Shown: positions 1-11,680, counted from the stretch's first letter. The stretch: DNA of 64,000 bases from Pristionchus mayeri (GCA_036245805.1 BTRK01000004.1:8928001-8992000), one strand, 5' to 3'. Notes: generated by a model not told the origin, from the sequence alone. Made by a program: numbers and translations.

Positions 1-213
1 ACCAAAAAGTATTTTCAAAGTGTCAAGGTTGTTGTTTCTCCATAGCTTGAGTATACGATGTTGTGATTGATTTCTGGAGTAATGCTTGCTAGAATTTATG
101 CAGGTTCAATCAGCTATTGAAAAATAGGTTCAACATACAATTCCATACGTGTGTTACCAATAAAAACCTGTATTCCCTGAGACGCGAATGTATACTTTTT
201 TAAAACGGCTGAG
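1..213. other. left edge, no gene seen
   Basis: This stretch lies 3' of the Nudix gene stop codon. I see no coding exon and no clear repeat, only AT-rich sequence that probably includes the 3' untranslated region of the minus-strand gene. Confidence 0.5.
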
Positions 214-1656
214 TCACAATTTAGGCTTTCTTATTCTTCCTCCTGTTTTTCGTGCAGTCTCATCGAAACACTCATACAATCGTTGGATGATCTGTTCAGG
301 GTGCATATGCGCCATTTGAGCTGATGTCAATGCTGAAAATATATAATTTCGAAACAACACTTTAAAAGTTCGCCCTTACCTGCGTTGAAATCGAATTGTG
401 GCGCATTTCTGAGTTCTCTGATGGCTAGTAATATGCAAATATTCGCAGTGAGACCGAAGACTTCGAATTGCGGAAACTGAATAAACTTATTCAAAAAAAT
501 AAGACCACTTATGGAACGATTTGAGTAGTTAGCAAAGGTATCTCTTTGGGTCATCCTCGACAGAAGAAATAAGATCCGGACATCAACTCTTACCTCAAAT
601 ACGTGCACATCAAAGTGATCGAAGATGAAACTCCATCGATTTTCGTTCTTCAAGAAGCATTCAAGGGGCACCCACATAGCTTCAGCCACCTAAATTAGAT
701 GCATTGAGGCGAATCTCTCAAATTGCCCACCTCTTCCTTGTTAATGGAAAGCTGCGGCTCCTCGGACACTCTTCCAACTACAGTATGCATTAAGTATCCT
801 TCCAGGTTGCTGATTTCTGGGAGTTCGTACTGTATATTGACCAGCGATCGATCGATACCGAGTTCCTGAATCAGGGATTAATAGCCTTCAACAATTAGCC
901 AACAAATATTAAATTCCCTAGAATAGGGAAGAGATAAAGGTTGTCCAACTTACTTCTTCCGCTTCCCGTAGGGCGGTCTCGGTAAAATTGGCATCTCCCT
1001 TATCGCATTTTCCACCCGGTAGGCAGGACTGAAACATACTACAATTTTGCTTGAATTAGAATAAGTTCAGGAATAACGTACATCCCTGAGCAAATTGACC
1101 TTCGATTATCGGCTTTACTACAAGCAGTAATCGCCTGATTCTCTCGATACCACATGCGCTCTCTCGCACTACCGAGATAGTAGGCCGCATGAAGGGAACC
1201 CGGGAATACGAGGAGTTCGAGCGGTCTAGAGAATGTATACGGACAAGAGCCGTTTAATCAAATGCCAAACTCTATTACTAGAGTTCTGTTAGTCCTCTCT
1301 TCATTGCACGCAATATCTATCCCGTTTATCGAATACTATTTATTAGGGACTACGCCGGATGAAAACGGACGGATGAGAACTCAACGGATGAGAACCAAAC
1401 AAGTACCCTTAGTTCTCCAGTATGTTCACAGTTTGTTCCCAAAGTGCCACACATGATTATATGAAAGAACTACAGAAGGGTCGACTTGTTGGTTCTCATC
1501 CGGTGGGTTCTCATTCGAAGGTTCTCATCCGGCGTAGTGCCATTTACTACTCACCTCTCCAGCGTGGATCTTGAGGTGATCAGCTCTTCTGCAGATGAGA
1601 ATTCGCTGCTGAGGATCGATGAGCGCGAGCACTGCCGCGTCCTTGTCTGGGGCCAT
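214..1656 (-). CDS. Nudix hydrolase, coenzyme A diphosphatase-like
   Basis: Six exons on the minus strand keep frame throughout: 1656-1555, 1028-954, 865-731, 689-594, 476-380 and 332-214, giving 207 residues. Residues about 17-60 read ILICRRADHLKIHAGE, then LPGGKCDKGDAN, then TALREAEEELGI. That is the Nudix box (REAEEELG catalytic core, metal-binding glutamates present), preceded by the CoA-diphosphatase-type R...L...H.GE..PGGK signature. Members cleave CoA or acyl-CoA to 4'-phosphopantetheine and adenosine bisphosphate. The protein ends in PKL, resembling a weak PTS1 peroxisome signal, as in NUDT7/NDX-8-type enzymes that end in SKL. The start was chosen because the first exon begins with a short MAPDKDAAVLALID strand typical of the fold. 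Intron 1 (526 bp) is swollen by palindromic repeats. The gene looks intact. Substrate and location are inferred from family features. Confidence 0.85.
1345..1556. repeat. inverted repeat with GGATGAGAAC motifs
   Basis: The left side (GGACTACGCCGGATGA..., with CGGATGAGAAC repeated) is mirrored on the right (TTCTCATCCGGCGTAGTGCC). Arms are roughly 95 bp. The motif is shared with palindrome family C found in the receptor introns. It lies in intron 1 of the Nudix gene, abutting the donor of exon 1. Confidence 0.7.
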
Positions 1657-3712
1657 TCAGAGAAGAATCTGAAAACAATAATGATTTGAAAAAAAAACAT
1701 GTATTTGTGAACAGAGCACGTAGCATATTGTGCGCACGTATTGCATCATGGCGCCGCAGTAAATATAATTCAATAAGTAGACTTTATCAACGAGAGAATT
1801 GCATACGTCACGGAGCTCTCCCTTTCTCCCTAATCCCCAGGTCAAGGAACAGTCGGATTCCACTTTCCTACCCGGGGAAATCCTACTCTTTCGTACTCTC
1901 GAGTGAATACAAGACTTACGAATTCGAACCCGATTTGTGAGCGGCCACACTAGTGGAAATAATCAGCACCACTTTGTCCACTCACAACCTCTCCTTATCT
2001 TAGTGACGCTCGAAACGCTTGAGAACAGAAGACCAATGACCTCCCCTTCTCCGTCTCAGAACAAATTCCAGGGATTCCAGAGCACAGCATACAGTAAGAG
2101 AGTAGTGATGACAAATCGATTTCTACTCGTTTCACATACTCTATCGCTCTGTCTGTTCGGTGAGAGAGTGCGGAATGGCGAGAGGGCGCCTGCCGACTTG
2201 GCTACGTTTATGGTAGCCAAGTGTGCAATTTATAATCTATCTTGCATAAATTACAGGTGAGAGCAAGTGTCGCCTGGACCAAATGCAACGTGCGCTGAAG
2301 GAAGTTGCCCTGATCTAACGATTGACTGCTCTCCTATTGCTCTCGTATCTGCGTCGCAGCAGCGTACGTGATCTTGTCCAGTGGTCACAAATTGAACACA
2401 CAGCATGACGTGTTGCGTGCCCTGGAAAGGTTCTTTGCTTTGGAGTTGGTGTTCACATGCGCTAGATGAGTAACACATCACCAACAACCAATTGACATCG
2501 ATTGAAACACCACGATTTATCAATACGGCTCTCTAAGGTCGATTTTCAAACTCTACGTGCAAAAGCATCCCCAGGAAAACAAATTTCCAGCATATTTTAG
2601 GTTTTCGTTGCACGGGCACTACATGGAATTTCTAAATTCTCTCAGATATATCCTGATAAATGCGTACGTGATTTCGTGACACATGGTCGAGTGTTATCGT
2701 CGGAGGTGGGTTCACTTGTAGGTGAGAGATCGTTGATCGCTCTCAGCGTACACAGTTTGTTCACTGATAGTGGCCGTGAACAAGCGACGGTTTGGCACGA
2801 AATCGAGGGGAATTTAAGCAAAAGGCACTTCCGTTCAAATGGACTTAGAATTAAAGGGGCATCAATATTTCAGTGGTGAAGTTCGCAAACCGAGTTCTAA
2901 TATTTGGCCCGGTTAGAGCGTTCCCGGAGAACCGAAAAATGCCACACTAACCTCAAAAAATAAAGTGATGTAGTACTTTTCTAGTAAATTTTGCCATGAC
3001 AATTCGAAAAAAAGTTGTGAACTCGATCTGACAACGTGCTGAAAATCGGTAGATAATCGAATGTTTAAGGGGGTTAAAATCGATTTGTTTAATAGTTTTT
3101 TTCGACGCCGTAGAAAAAATTGTTCGGCGGCCAAAAGGTTATTGCCATTTCCGGATTCAACTTGAGAAAGTACATCTACGGATTTGATTGAAGATTTATT
3201 TTACTAAATCGATATCTTACCATTCCCATATACCCTGTCAATCAGCATTAGGGAGTACCACCCAGAGGAAATTTTTTTTGGAATTATTTGAATTTCGACT
3301 ATCCGTAACATTTTCCCTATGGATGGTCTCTTAAATTTTCGTGAGTGTTCTTAAACTTCCGGGAGCAACATAGCAACAATTGAGGCTACTTATCAGTCAG
3401 ATGTGTTCACATGCAATTGAGTTTCACTCCATCAAACGGCAACAAGGAAGTGTAAACACTAAAAGAACACGGAACACCTTATCACTCACTGATTCAAACC
3501 TAGTACCACGACCACCGAGAGTAAACACTTCAGAGTAAACACAATTCGAAATTCGATGTAACGATATAGTTTACTGTATTCGACGTTAAGATGACGGACA
3601 AGCACATTACTTTATTTTGCTCGCGATGAAACAATCGCACCCTATCTAAAGGACAATCTCCGAGGCCATCGATTCTTTCCCAAGATCTGAATAGACTGTA
3701 CTATGCCCCCCT
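1657..3712. other. intergenic, no supported gene
   Basis: I found no convincing exon on either strand. A degenerate hairpin-like stretch near 2110-2200 resembles the palindrome families. Segments near 2530-2620 and 2900-3130 look like worn dispersed repeats related to those around 8.2 kb and 58.2 kb. Confidence 0.4.
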
Positions 3713-3888
3713 CTACGCATTGGTGGTATTGGAAACAGGGCCGGCATGAAGGACGTAGTCGACAGGCGTGAATTTCACGCGGATACTGTAGATCTGATTA
3801 CGGTAGATGACGAGTCGGTAATCGATAGAGGCCAGGTAGATCAACGAGGTGGGAATCATGCAGATAATGGTGATGAAGAGGTAGACGA
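3713..3888 (-). CDS. orphan terminal exon of a membrane protein
   Basis: A minus-strand open exon follows a good acceptor (TTTTACAG at about 3889) and ends in TAG. It encodes one hydrophobic helix (VVYLFITIICMIPTSLIYL) followed by a basic and aromatic tail ending in NTTNA. No further exon of the same gene could be assigned upstream. It may be the last exon of a 7-helix receptor or another membrane protein. The family is not recognised. Confidence 0.4.
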
Positions 3889-4884
3889 CTGTAAAAAATA
3901 TTGTTAAAATAAAAAATTTGATAATGTTTGTTTGTCATGTCCTTCATACGGTAATTGTTGCACTAATTGAATAAGTTGAGCTTTTTTCAGCGTGCTGTGT
4001 AAGAATAAAAACGATACGTCTTAAGCACATAGTGTAACTATACTGCGAAATGCAACTCATATATCATATATTTTCGGCGCTCTGGGAACCTACCAGGACC
4101 CCCGCCAAATTTTCTGCAAAAATAAATTTTGTGCAGAATTTTAAGCTCTACAAGATGGTAAAGTTTGGAGTGGGGGCAAAAATCTACATTCGAATAGAAA
4201 ATTAAAAACTGGTACGAAGTGACTCTGCTGCAGCGGTCGCAAAAGTGAAAAATACATAGTGCGTTTCAAAAACAATACTTTGATCATAGAAACACTTTGT
4301 ACATCTGAAACATCCACATATGAAGGTCAAAACATCCGAATACAAAGGTCGCCTCCTCTACTTAGCAGCAGCGTGCTGCAGCTGCAGCATATCGAAAAAT
4401 TCCGAAACTTCAAATTTTGTTTAATAAAGTCAAGTACTACGTAGAAATAAAAGAAACAAGAAATCTTGAAATTCAAATGTCAATTCGATCTGCTGATTTG
4501 TCCCGATTCTCTCGTGAGAGGCATGATATACCATGGTATGTTCATCAGCTGTTCTCCCCTGTTTTTAACAAACGTTTATGTAATGGATACTGGAGTCACA
4601 AAGGCGCTATTAAATATCACAATGATTTATTTGCCGAAAATGCAACAAATTCGCAAACAAAATGTACCAGCAGTAATAACTAATGATATATTAAAAATGT
4701 ACCAGCAGTAATAACTAATGATATCTTGATCATTTTTTATAGACAAACTACTTATATGCCTTAGATATATACCTACATTGCCACAAAATTTGGAGTAGTT
4801 GCTTCTTTGGAGTTTGGAATTATTTAAAAATTAAAAGTGACACTACACTTATCAGCCACCCTGTAGTAAAATGCGTTAAACTAC
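3889..4884. other. AT-rich stretch without a supported gene
   Basis: Short frames exist but none shows a domain, a helix pattern or consistent splice sites. A local duplication of about 28 bp (ATGTACCAGCAGTAATAACT) occurs near 4660-4720. Confidence 0.4.
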
Positions 4885-5510
4885 GCGCCAATAGCCATAG
4901 CTTCAAATAAATTGTTTCCTTGGGGACGGAGAATGGTTTTAGCCGCATTTTTTTATTTTCCATAACTCCGGGATATACTGAACGTTGAAGTAGCGCGGGG
5001 TGGCGAATCCGCCTTAGGCGGGCGTCTCATATTTCCTTTTTGCTGACCAAAAATGTTAATTTGGACAGTTGGAAATTTCACGATCATCACTGGTTCTTTA
5101 TTCAAATCGTAGAGAAATGTGAGCATTGTATCAATGTGAATTATAGATTATATTTCCATGTGCTGATTTGTCTCGAGCCGGAGTGGAGAGATTCATAGAT
5201 CGGACTGATTTTACTCCGCCGCCGCACGCGATAAATCTGAGTAGGGAAAGTAGTATTATGTAGTTTATTCACTGATTTTAGTGAATGTAGGTTTTCCCTA
5301 ATTTCAGAAGGGCTTTAGTTTCATCCGAAATGAAGTTTGTTAAATTCGAGAAGAAGTGCGTATTTTGCATCATGATTTAATTGACTATGTCTTACTTGCG
5401 ATATGGCGTGATCACGTAGAGGTTACTGAGGGCAGAGATCACATTCTGCATGTTGCACAACTGCAAAGTATCATATCGAATTCCTCGACCTTCATCGTTT
5501 CTTGCACTAC
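4885..5510. repeat. segmental duplication, copy 1 left flank
   Basis: This segment closely matches 17690-18300 in the same orientation. Shared landmarks are AGCCATAGCTTCAAA, GAAGTAGCGCGGGGTGG, TCACTGGTTCTTTATTCAA and TGCATCATGATTTAATTGAC. It forms the left end of the paralogous block that continues through the srd-like and str-like receptors. No coding potential was recognised. Confidence 0.8.
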
Positions 5511-5524
5511 TGGTGCACGGAGGT

Positions 5525-5567
5525 TCATTCATTCATTCATTCATTCATTCATTCATTCATTCATTTA
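5525..5567. repeat. ATTC microsatellite
   Basis: About ten tandem copies of a 4-bp unit (ATTC), directly left of a family-A palindrome. Confidence 0.95.
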
Positions 5568-5590
5568 TTCCGTTAGGCGAGATTCAAAGT

Positions 5591-5692
5591 AGAGTTCGTA
5601 ATTCGGGTCACCGTCTCTTCATTTCCCACACTCTCTCGCCGCTCGACCAGTCTACAGAGTGTGAAGAGACGGTGACCCGAATTACGAACCCT
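5591..5692. repeat. family-A palindrome
   Basis: The left arm AGAGTTCGTAATTCGGGTCA and CCGTCTCTTC are mirrored by GAAGAGACGGTGACCCGAAT and TACGAACCCT, around a CACACTCTCTCG core. It lies just beyond the truncated 3' end of the srd-like gene. Confidence 0.9.
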
Positions 5693-5720
5693 AGTTCAAT
5701 GTCTGTCGGAGTGCGAAAGG

Positions 5721-7908
5721 CTAATTCAGAAGCAATAGACCGGCACGAATCACCAGCACGACTAGGCCCGTAGTTTCGGGAAAATCGGGTATGAGGTGGA
5801 GAATGAGCATGTTGAAGCCGAAGAGAGTGCTGCCTAGTAGGAAGAAGGCGGAGACGAGCAATTGGAGGTTCAGCGCCTGAGTTATTTCATAATTTGCGTA
5901 TGGCAAAATATGTGTTTCACGCCGTTGCATTTTCAGCAACACCTTACGACCTTATACCTTGACGAGCATTCCGTGTTGCGTCCTGGACGGATTGCTCAAT
6001 GAACCCTGCAATTTGTATTATTTATATCGGTTATTGTTTGTATTATTGTTATTATTAATACTATTATTTGTATTTACCTACCTTCAACCCCTCCAGCTTC
6101 CACAGCGTCCTTCTCCGCATCCCCACTGAGGCGACGAATGGCGCGAGCGTGCTTATCACCGAATACGCGCAAACACCACATGTGCACCAGTCAGCGAACT
6201 GCACTATGCCTGCAATTTTGCAAATTTACAGTCTAGCTGTGAGTAAAAACGGAAATTTCCAAAAAGCCGGCTCTGGGACCAATATTTTTCTTCTACATAA
6301 TCGGTCCTGAGTATTTGGCCATCAAAATGCAGATCGTAACAAATATACAAGTTGCTATGCTTATACTTGTATTCACTACGCTATTTAGAATTACCTAGTG
6401 TCGGCTGGGCTCCCAGGTTGCTCGCCTCTCTGTACTCATCAATCATCGGATCGAATCTCGCCGTTGCGCGATGATAGAACGGAATCAGCGGGGAATTCAG
6501 GCCGATTATCGTTGCTATGATGAGCATTGTCGCCTGAAATAATAAGCATTACTATTAACGCAACCATTGCTGGTTCGTGATCGTTCAAAGCATATCGTGC
6601 AAAACATATTGCAGCAGTAGCTTTATGAAAGCTACTATAAGCAAATAGATCAAGAAGAACGAAGGAGCAGTACGGACACTTACTACAAGACAACACATCG
6701 AACAAAAGTAGGAAGGTTGGAATACTTACAGCCTCTCCCTTCTTGTAGTTGCTGTTCAGATCGAGTGCACGCAGTCGATAGGCGAACGACACCGACAGGA
6801 GCATGCTCGTCGCCGAGTACATGTGCTCCTGCACTCCTGTAGCTCAACCATTTCTACCAGTGTATTGAACAATTTTCATATGGCTCGCTATGAGATTCGT
6901 TTACTTGTTATGCACAATCGGTGAAATTCACTGAGAACAAAATTCATTCACATGCTACGCGCAGTGGATGATCTTAACCAGGGTAGATTTACCGGCCACA
7001 ATGCCCCCACTCTGCCCAACAAGTTAGCCCGTGCCAGGCATTCAAGGAACGGCACGCACCGAATAGCACGCAGCAGAAATCGACGCCGACTGAAGTGCAA
7101 ACGCCGTGGAAATGGAGGATGGATGCAGTGGAGAATAGATTCTCTCTGAATGATTTTCTTTTGTGTTGTCTTCTGACATGCACTGTCAATATCGCTTAAT
7201 GCGAAACAGCTTCTGGCATAATGCCAACATCCACTCTAAGAGCCACCCACGAAGGAGCATGCTTCTCTCCTCTCGCTCTAAATTGTAACTTTTTAATCAG
7301 CACTCTCTCGCTCGCTCCCTCTCGCGATTGCATTGCATTACTCCGTGATCGATAGCATCATAGCGAGCACTCCAGCCAGATCGCAGACTGCCAATGCGAG
7401 CAGCAACCGCGAGTAGACGCGCATGTTGAGGGGCGTACTGAAAATGAACCATCGTCTCTCCACTATTTAGTGGAATTATGACGAATTGGATCTACATGAT
7501 CTTCTCATTTTAGAACCTCTCGTTTGAAAAGACTGAGGGCAATAAAATAGCATTTTTGTCAATTATTTCACATGATCAAAAACATGAAACAAATCGGGTC
7601 GAAATTATCTTCTTATTTCCGAAGCCTGTCGTCTAGCACTATCGCACAGTATCACCGAGCAATGGTCTGACTCTCTTCAGTTTGCACGCTCTCTCGCGGT
7701 CAGAGACACGAGATAGCGTGCAAATTAAAGAGAGTCAGACGATTGCTCGTATCACCCCTTTTGTAAGATGCCATAATAAGCATCTAAATGGGATGGTTTG
7801 CTGTACTGACCGTAGGAGAATCGCCAGAATGAGGACGCTGTTTGCAGCTAAGCCAACGAATCCCAACGAGAGCGTGAGGAGAGAGACGAGCGACGAATCG
7901 AGCGGCAT
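5721..7908 (-). CDS. srd-like chemoreceptor (7-TM), copy 1
   Basis: Eight minus-strand exons were assigned: 7908-7811, 7437-7342, 7145-7060, 6836-6730, 6533-6395, 6198-6082, 6005-5958 and 5876-5721. TM1 is LGFVGLAANSVLILAILL; TM2 follows TPLNMRVYSRLLLALAVCDL. A loop with FHGVC and CC leads to TM3 (YSATSMLLSVSFAYRLRAL). TM4 is ATMLIIATIIGLNS, TM5 is VISTLAPFVASVGM, and TM6 follows HGMLVKALNLQLL. Order and motifs fit the Srd branch of nematode serpentine receptors, which act in chemosensory neuron cilia. The reading frame ends in GLLLLN shortly into the expected TM7, about 30 bp before a family-A palindrome. The C-terminus may therefore have been lost and the gene may be non-functional. Intron 1 carries a family-B palindrome. 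Confidence 0.7.
7657..7748. repeat. family-B palindrome
   Basis: GAGCAATGGTCTGACTCTCT is mirrored by AGAGAGTCAGACGATTGCTC, with a core of GCACGCTCTCTCG and CGAGATAGCGTGC. It lies in intron 1 of the srd-like gene. Confidence 0.9.
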
Positions 7909-8011
7909 CGCTCCATTGACTGTTAACGCATGCTCTTACGGCTAATGATGACCGCTGCTCCCTGGAGGTGGTTGAATAATGTTGGCTAAAAAACAAGATT
8001 GAAGTAATGAT

Positions 8012-8110
8012 GTTTAGAGTCCAATAAACGGACCTCCGTTCACACACTCTATGCCGGTCATGCGGTGAAAACATATTGGAAATGAAGAGACGAAAGCCTG
8101 ATTACAATTC
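8012..8110. repeat. degenerate family-A palindrome
   Basis: Contains CACACACTCTATGCCGGTC and AAATGAAGAGACGAAAGCC. The orthologous element is at 19369-19470 in copy 2, so it predates the segmental duplication. Confidence 0.65.
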
Positions 8111-8161
8111 GAACACTAATTTGAATCCTCCCGTTGACTTACTATACTTTGTTAGAGTATA

Positions 8162-8620
8162 TGAGAGACTTTCTGAGAGAACTGAGCAATAGCCCTTATA
8201 GGCCGTACAGCCAAAAATAAAGACTTGATTTTAAGATCTCCCTGGGGGTAACTTTTCACGTAGAGTTCAAAAATAGACCATAGAAAGCCGTATCTCTTAC
8301 CCCTCATTTCGTGTTTCGCGCTGAACCTGGGGGGTCGGTTTTTGTAAATCGTGAACGGCTCATCCAAACCCCTTACATGTATAGTAATTCTGAAAGATCT
8401 CGACGAGATGAGCATGTTTGCTGTTGGAAGTAAAAAGCTAGCTCATCTGTGAAAAAAGTTAAGACCATAAATCGACCTTTTGAATTCTCAAAAAATTCGC
8501 CGTGCAACAGTTTTCGGCGGGTTACGTAAAATAAATGTTTTCAAATTATTCCTCATCTAAAACTACCCCTGGAAATGTTTATTTCATTTTGAAAGGCGTG
8601 ATTATTTCAGCTGATCTGTT
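8162..8620. repeat. dispersed repeat fragment
   Basis: Part of this stretch (GGTCGGTTTTTGTAAATCGTG, ACGGCTCATCCAAACCC, GATGAGCATGTTTGCTGTT) is the reverse complement of sequence at about 58150-58330. The segment lies inside the 1.6-kb insertion that is absent from copy 2, left of the LINE fragment. Confidence 0.6.
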
Positions 8621-8639
8621 TGGTCGAACAGTCAGAGCT

Positions 8640-9747
8640 TCGGTCTCTTCAATATTTCAACCAATCTAGTTTCATGGTTCAAAGAGTACCTTACGGATCG
8701 TAAGCAATTGGTGCTTGTAAATAGATCGTTATCCCAACCAATAACAGTTTTATCTGGCGTACCTCAGGGATCTTGCATCGGTCCTTTACTTTTTAACTTG
8801 TTTATTAACGACCTGCGATCCATAATTCCGCCTGAGATAAAGCACGGTATCTATGCCGACGACCTCAAAATCTTCGCTGAAGTTCCTAAATTTTCTGCCC
8901 TTTTACAACAAACGATTGATGAGATTGCATCATGGGCTGCGCAGTGGAACATGACTCTGTCAGAAACTAAGTGCTCCGTTATGCACTAAGGCCCATTAAG
9001 GACGCGGGTACAGTATGATTTAGGTAATATCACTCTTACATCCGTTAATGTAGTAAAGGATCTTGGTGTCCTAATATCTCCTGACCTCACCTTCAAGGCC
9101 CACATCCAGAGTATAGATTCTAAAGTGCGCTCAAAGATTAATGTTTTCTTCAAATCATTCAGAAGTTCAGACTCACAAATCTATCTTAAAGCGTATAAGG
9201 CCTTTATTTTACCATTGGCGATGTATGCTAGCCCCATTTGGAATCCAACTGCCATTGGCCTCACCAATATGCTAGAGTCTCTACAAAGAAACTTCTCTCG
9301 TAGACTGCTTAGAAGATGCGAACTCGATGCCACCACTAAATATTATGATAGAATTAAATATCTCGGACTTGCTACTTTAGAGCGCAAAAGGATCATCACC
9401 GACCTGCTATTTCTTCACAATTGTGTTCATGGGCATTATAAATTAGACTCTTCATTTATATTTCGTGTTTCTCCGATCTCGCACAACCTACGATCATCAC
9501 ACCCCTCACGGTTATCGATTCCCTACCTAATTAAGACCACTCATTCAACTGTTGTAAGCAGGACTATTTCTATTTGGAATAATCTCCCCTTCGATATTGT
9601 ATCCTCACTTCCACATAGTTTTCGTTCATTTGTTCTCTCTCTGGCACAGAAAGACCTTCCCCCCTCACGTATATGTATATAATTCCACCCCTACTGCCTC
9701 GACCCCTCTCCCATACACAAGTCGCCAAGGAGCGACTGACCTTCCAT
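8640..9747 (+). mobile_element. 5'-truncated CR1/Jockey-like LINE
   Basis: The frame beginning near 8663 (LVSWFKEYLTDRKQLVL) runs through SGVPQGSCIGPLLFNLFIND and the catalytic YADDLKIF of reverse transcriptase, then through the thumb and C-terminal part to a stop at 9682. A TAA at 8987-8989, following CSVMH, interrupts it. The downstream frame (starting GPLRTRVQYDL) is the same frame, so one nonsense substitution explains the break. SGVPQGS and YADD place it in the CR1/Jockey group rather than RTE. The endonuclease and everything 5' are missing. The right end (about 9747) is given by comparison with the empty site in copy 2. Confidence 0.85.
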
Positions 9748-9966
9748 CAAGTTTTTTGCGCACTGTCGAATATCTCGGCTGTCTTGATGGGATTGAGTCC
9801 TCGATTGACAAAATAAATGTTCGATGAACAACAACGGCTTGCAGACTCACCCATCAGTCCTTCTGCTACCGTTTTGACAAAGATTCGGAACACTAGCGCT
9901 CGGAGGATCACAGAGACAGCATGAAACGAAAACACGCGCGAGTTGCCACTGCTAAAATATAACTAA
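9748..9966 (+). pseudogene. decayed C-terminal exon, copy 1
   Basis: This is the paralogue of the open exon ending at 19750. The frame (VFCALSNISAVLMGLS...) is broken by TAA after RLTK and by TGA further on. It directly abuts the 3' end of the inserted LINE. The parent gene is not recognised. The exon could be the tail of a membrane receptor whose other exons are gone. Confidence 0.6.
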
Positions 9967-10642
9967 CAATTAATGAACGCGATGATATGTTGGAGTATTC
10001 GAACGAGACCTAGCGGGATCTTAAAATTCCAAGAACTTCGACGTTTTCAATATCTTCTAAAAGCCTCTGTGGCACAAGCGTTTAGCTGATATGAAAAACG
10101 TAAAAGTTCAAGAATTTGACCCTCTTCCCACTAGGTCTCGTTCAAAACTCCAACCTATCCTCGCGGTCTTTCCTTGTAAATCATACTGTTATTTAATAAT
10201 GCTGTAATTACTTGTGATAACCCATTGTTGTATGTTCTGGCCATTGTCCGTGAAATCATTAACTTATATGTTTGTCTTGTTTGAATGCTGTTTTAGAGCA
10301 TTGTTACTGCAAGGTTCTTCTGGCAAACGCAATCTCCGAGAGATACGGACTGAACTTGAGCGAAGGATGGATTGTAATGAGCCACTGGGTATTTGCTGGG
10401 AAATATGGAAAAAATCACACGCCTTATTGAGGAGCACGGCGAATTCCAACCGCACCTCTTCCGTACATTGGTGTGCTTCGATACGATTATGATTGCATCG
10501 TTCTCGCTTGCCTCCACTCTCGGAGGCCTCGCCTACTACCACATCAAGCGAGCTGACAAGATATCGGTGCAAGCACGAAGCCTACAGCAGAGGCTGCTCA
10601 TTGCCGTGTGCGGACAGGTATCTGCTCGCGCATCGACAGTGG

Positions 10643-10716
10643 CACTAGGTCGGATGAAAACTATGACGCCATGCCACCTTTGATATAGCACGTCATGGTT
10701 CTCATTCGACCTAATG
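10643..10716. repeat. family-C palindrome
   Basis: CACTAGGTCGGATGAAAACT is mirrored by GGTTCTCATTCGACCTAATG around a TTTGATATA centre. It is orthologous in position to 22319-22406. Confidence 0.85.
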
Positions 10717-10723
10717 TCTCAAC

Positions 10724-11260
10724 GGGGGGGGGGGGGGGGTGACAATTGCAAAAACGACAATTGCACAACTCGTTGCCGTTCCCTTGAGAGTAGATCTAGG
10801 AACTTGGGAGTTGTATCAATGTAACCAGTATGTGCTCCACTACACTTGCATGTATACGTCTTCTTACCAGGCGATCATGAGTTTTACTCCATATCTATGT
10901 ATAGGTTCATGGTCCGAAATTGACAATTTGAATAGAAAATCATGGCTAGATAAATTTCAAAAGCTGTAAAAAATCGATACCCATGCTACTAGGATTCAGT
11001 AGTTATTGGGCCACTGGAATATCGATTTATTACGGCATTTGATGTTTATCTAGCCATGATTTTCTATTCAAATTGTCAAATTTGGACCATGAACATAGAT
11101 ATGGAGTGAAACTCATGATCGCCTGGTAATAAGACGTATACATGCTAGTGTAGTGGAGCACATACTGGTTACATTGATACAACTCCCAAGTTCCTAGATC
11201 TACTCTCAAGGGAACGGCAACGAGTTGTGCAATTGTCGTTTTTGCAATTGTCACCCTCCC
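10724..11260. mobile_element. foldback element with 8-bp target duplication
   Basis: Two arms of about 230 bp are near-perfect inverted copies (10740-10969 against 11030-11253) separated by a spacer of about 60 bp. The termini are a G16 run plus TGACAATTGC on the left and GCAATTGTCACCCTCCC on the right. GTCTCAAC flanks both sides (10716-10723 and 11261-11268). The paralogous intron at about 22400-22420 reads CTCTCAACAGTGTTCT without the element, confirming an insertion. The 8-bp duplication fits hAT-type transposition. No transposase is encoded. Confidence 0.9.
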
Positions 11261-11353
11261 GTCTCAACAGTGTTCTAAGGAAGTGGAGGGGGGGGGGGCA
11301 TATTTCCCATTTCCTAAGCCAAACGCCAGTGCAGACGAGAAACAATGGATACT

Positions 11354-11413
11354 ACTATGAGTTCATGCCGCCTTTGATATATCAAATACGGCATGACGTC
11401 ATCCGACCCAGTG
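11354..11413. repeat. family-C palindrome
   Basis: GAGTTCATGCCGCCTTTGAT is mirrored by ATACGGCATGACGTCATCCG. It carries a TGACGTCA in the right arm and is orthologous to 22487-22559. Confidence 0.8.
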
Positions 11414-11601
11414 TCATTTGCAGACTGCTGTCCCACTCTGCTTCGTGTACATTCCCTACTTCTGCGTGCTCAACTTCCCGTTCTTCCGCTTGCCGATTCT
11501 GTTCATCGATGACGTGTGCGCTACGATGATCTCCTGCTTTCCGCTGTGGGACGCAGTCATCATAATGATGCTCATGAGAGACTACCGGTGAGGCATGCAG
11601 G

Positions 11602-11680
11602 CTCTAGGAGAACTGTGACGTCATACCGACTATGATGTATCAAAGGCGGCATGGTTTCATAGTTCTCATCCGCGCTAGTG
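11602..11680. repeat. family-C palindrome
   Basis: GAACTGTGACGTCATACCG is mirrored by GGCGGCATGGTTTCATAGTT and CTCATCCGCGCTAGTG. It lies in the last intron of the str-like copy 1. Copy 2 has a shortened relative at about 22742-22800. Confidence 0.75.

Noticed and set aside
10739..11254. Two mirror-image open frames of about 75 codons starting MTIAKTTIAQLVA in the foldback arms
   Set aside because: They are the same sequence read from the two inverted arms. There is no domain and no codon evidence, and the element has no sign of a transposase.
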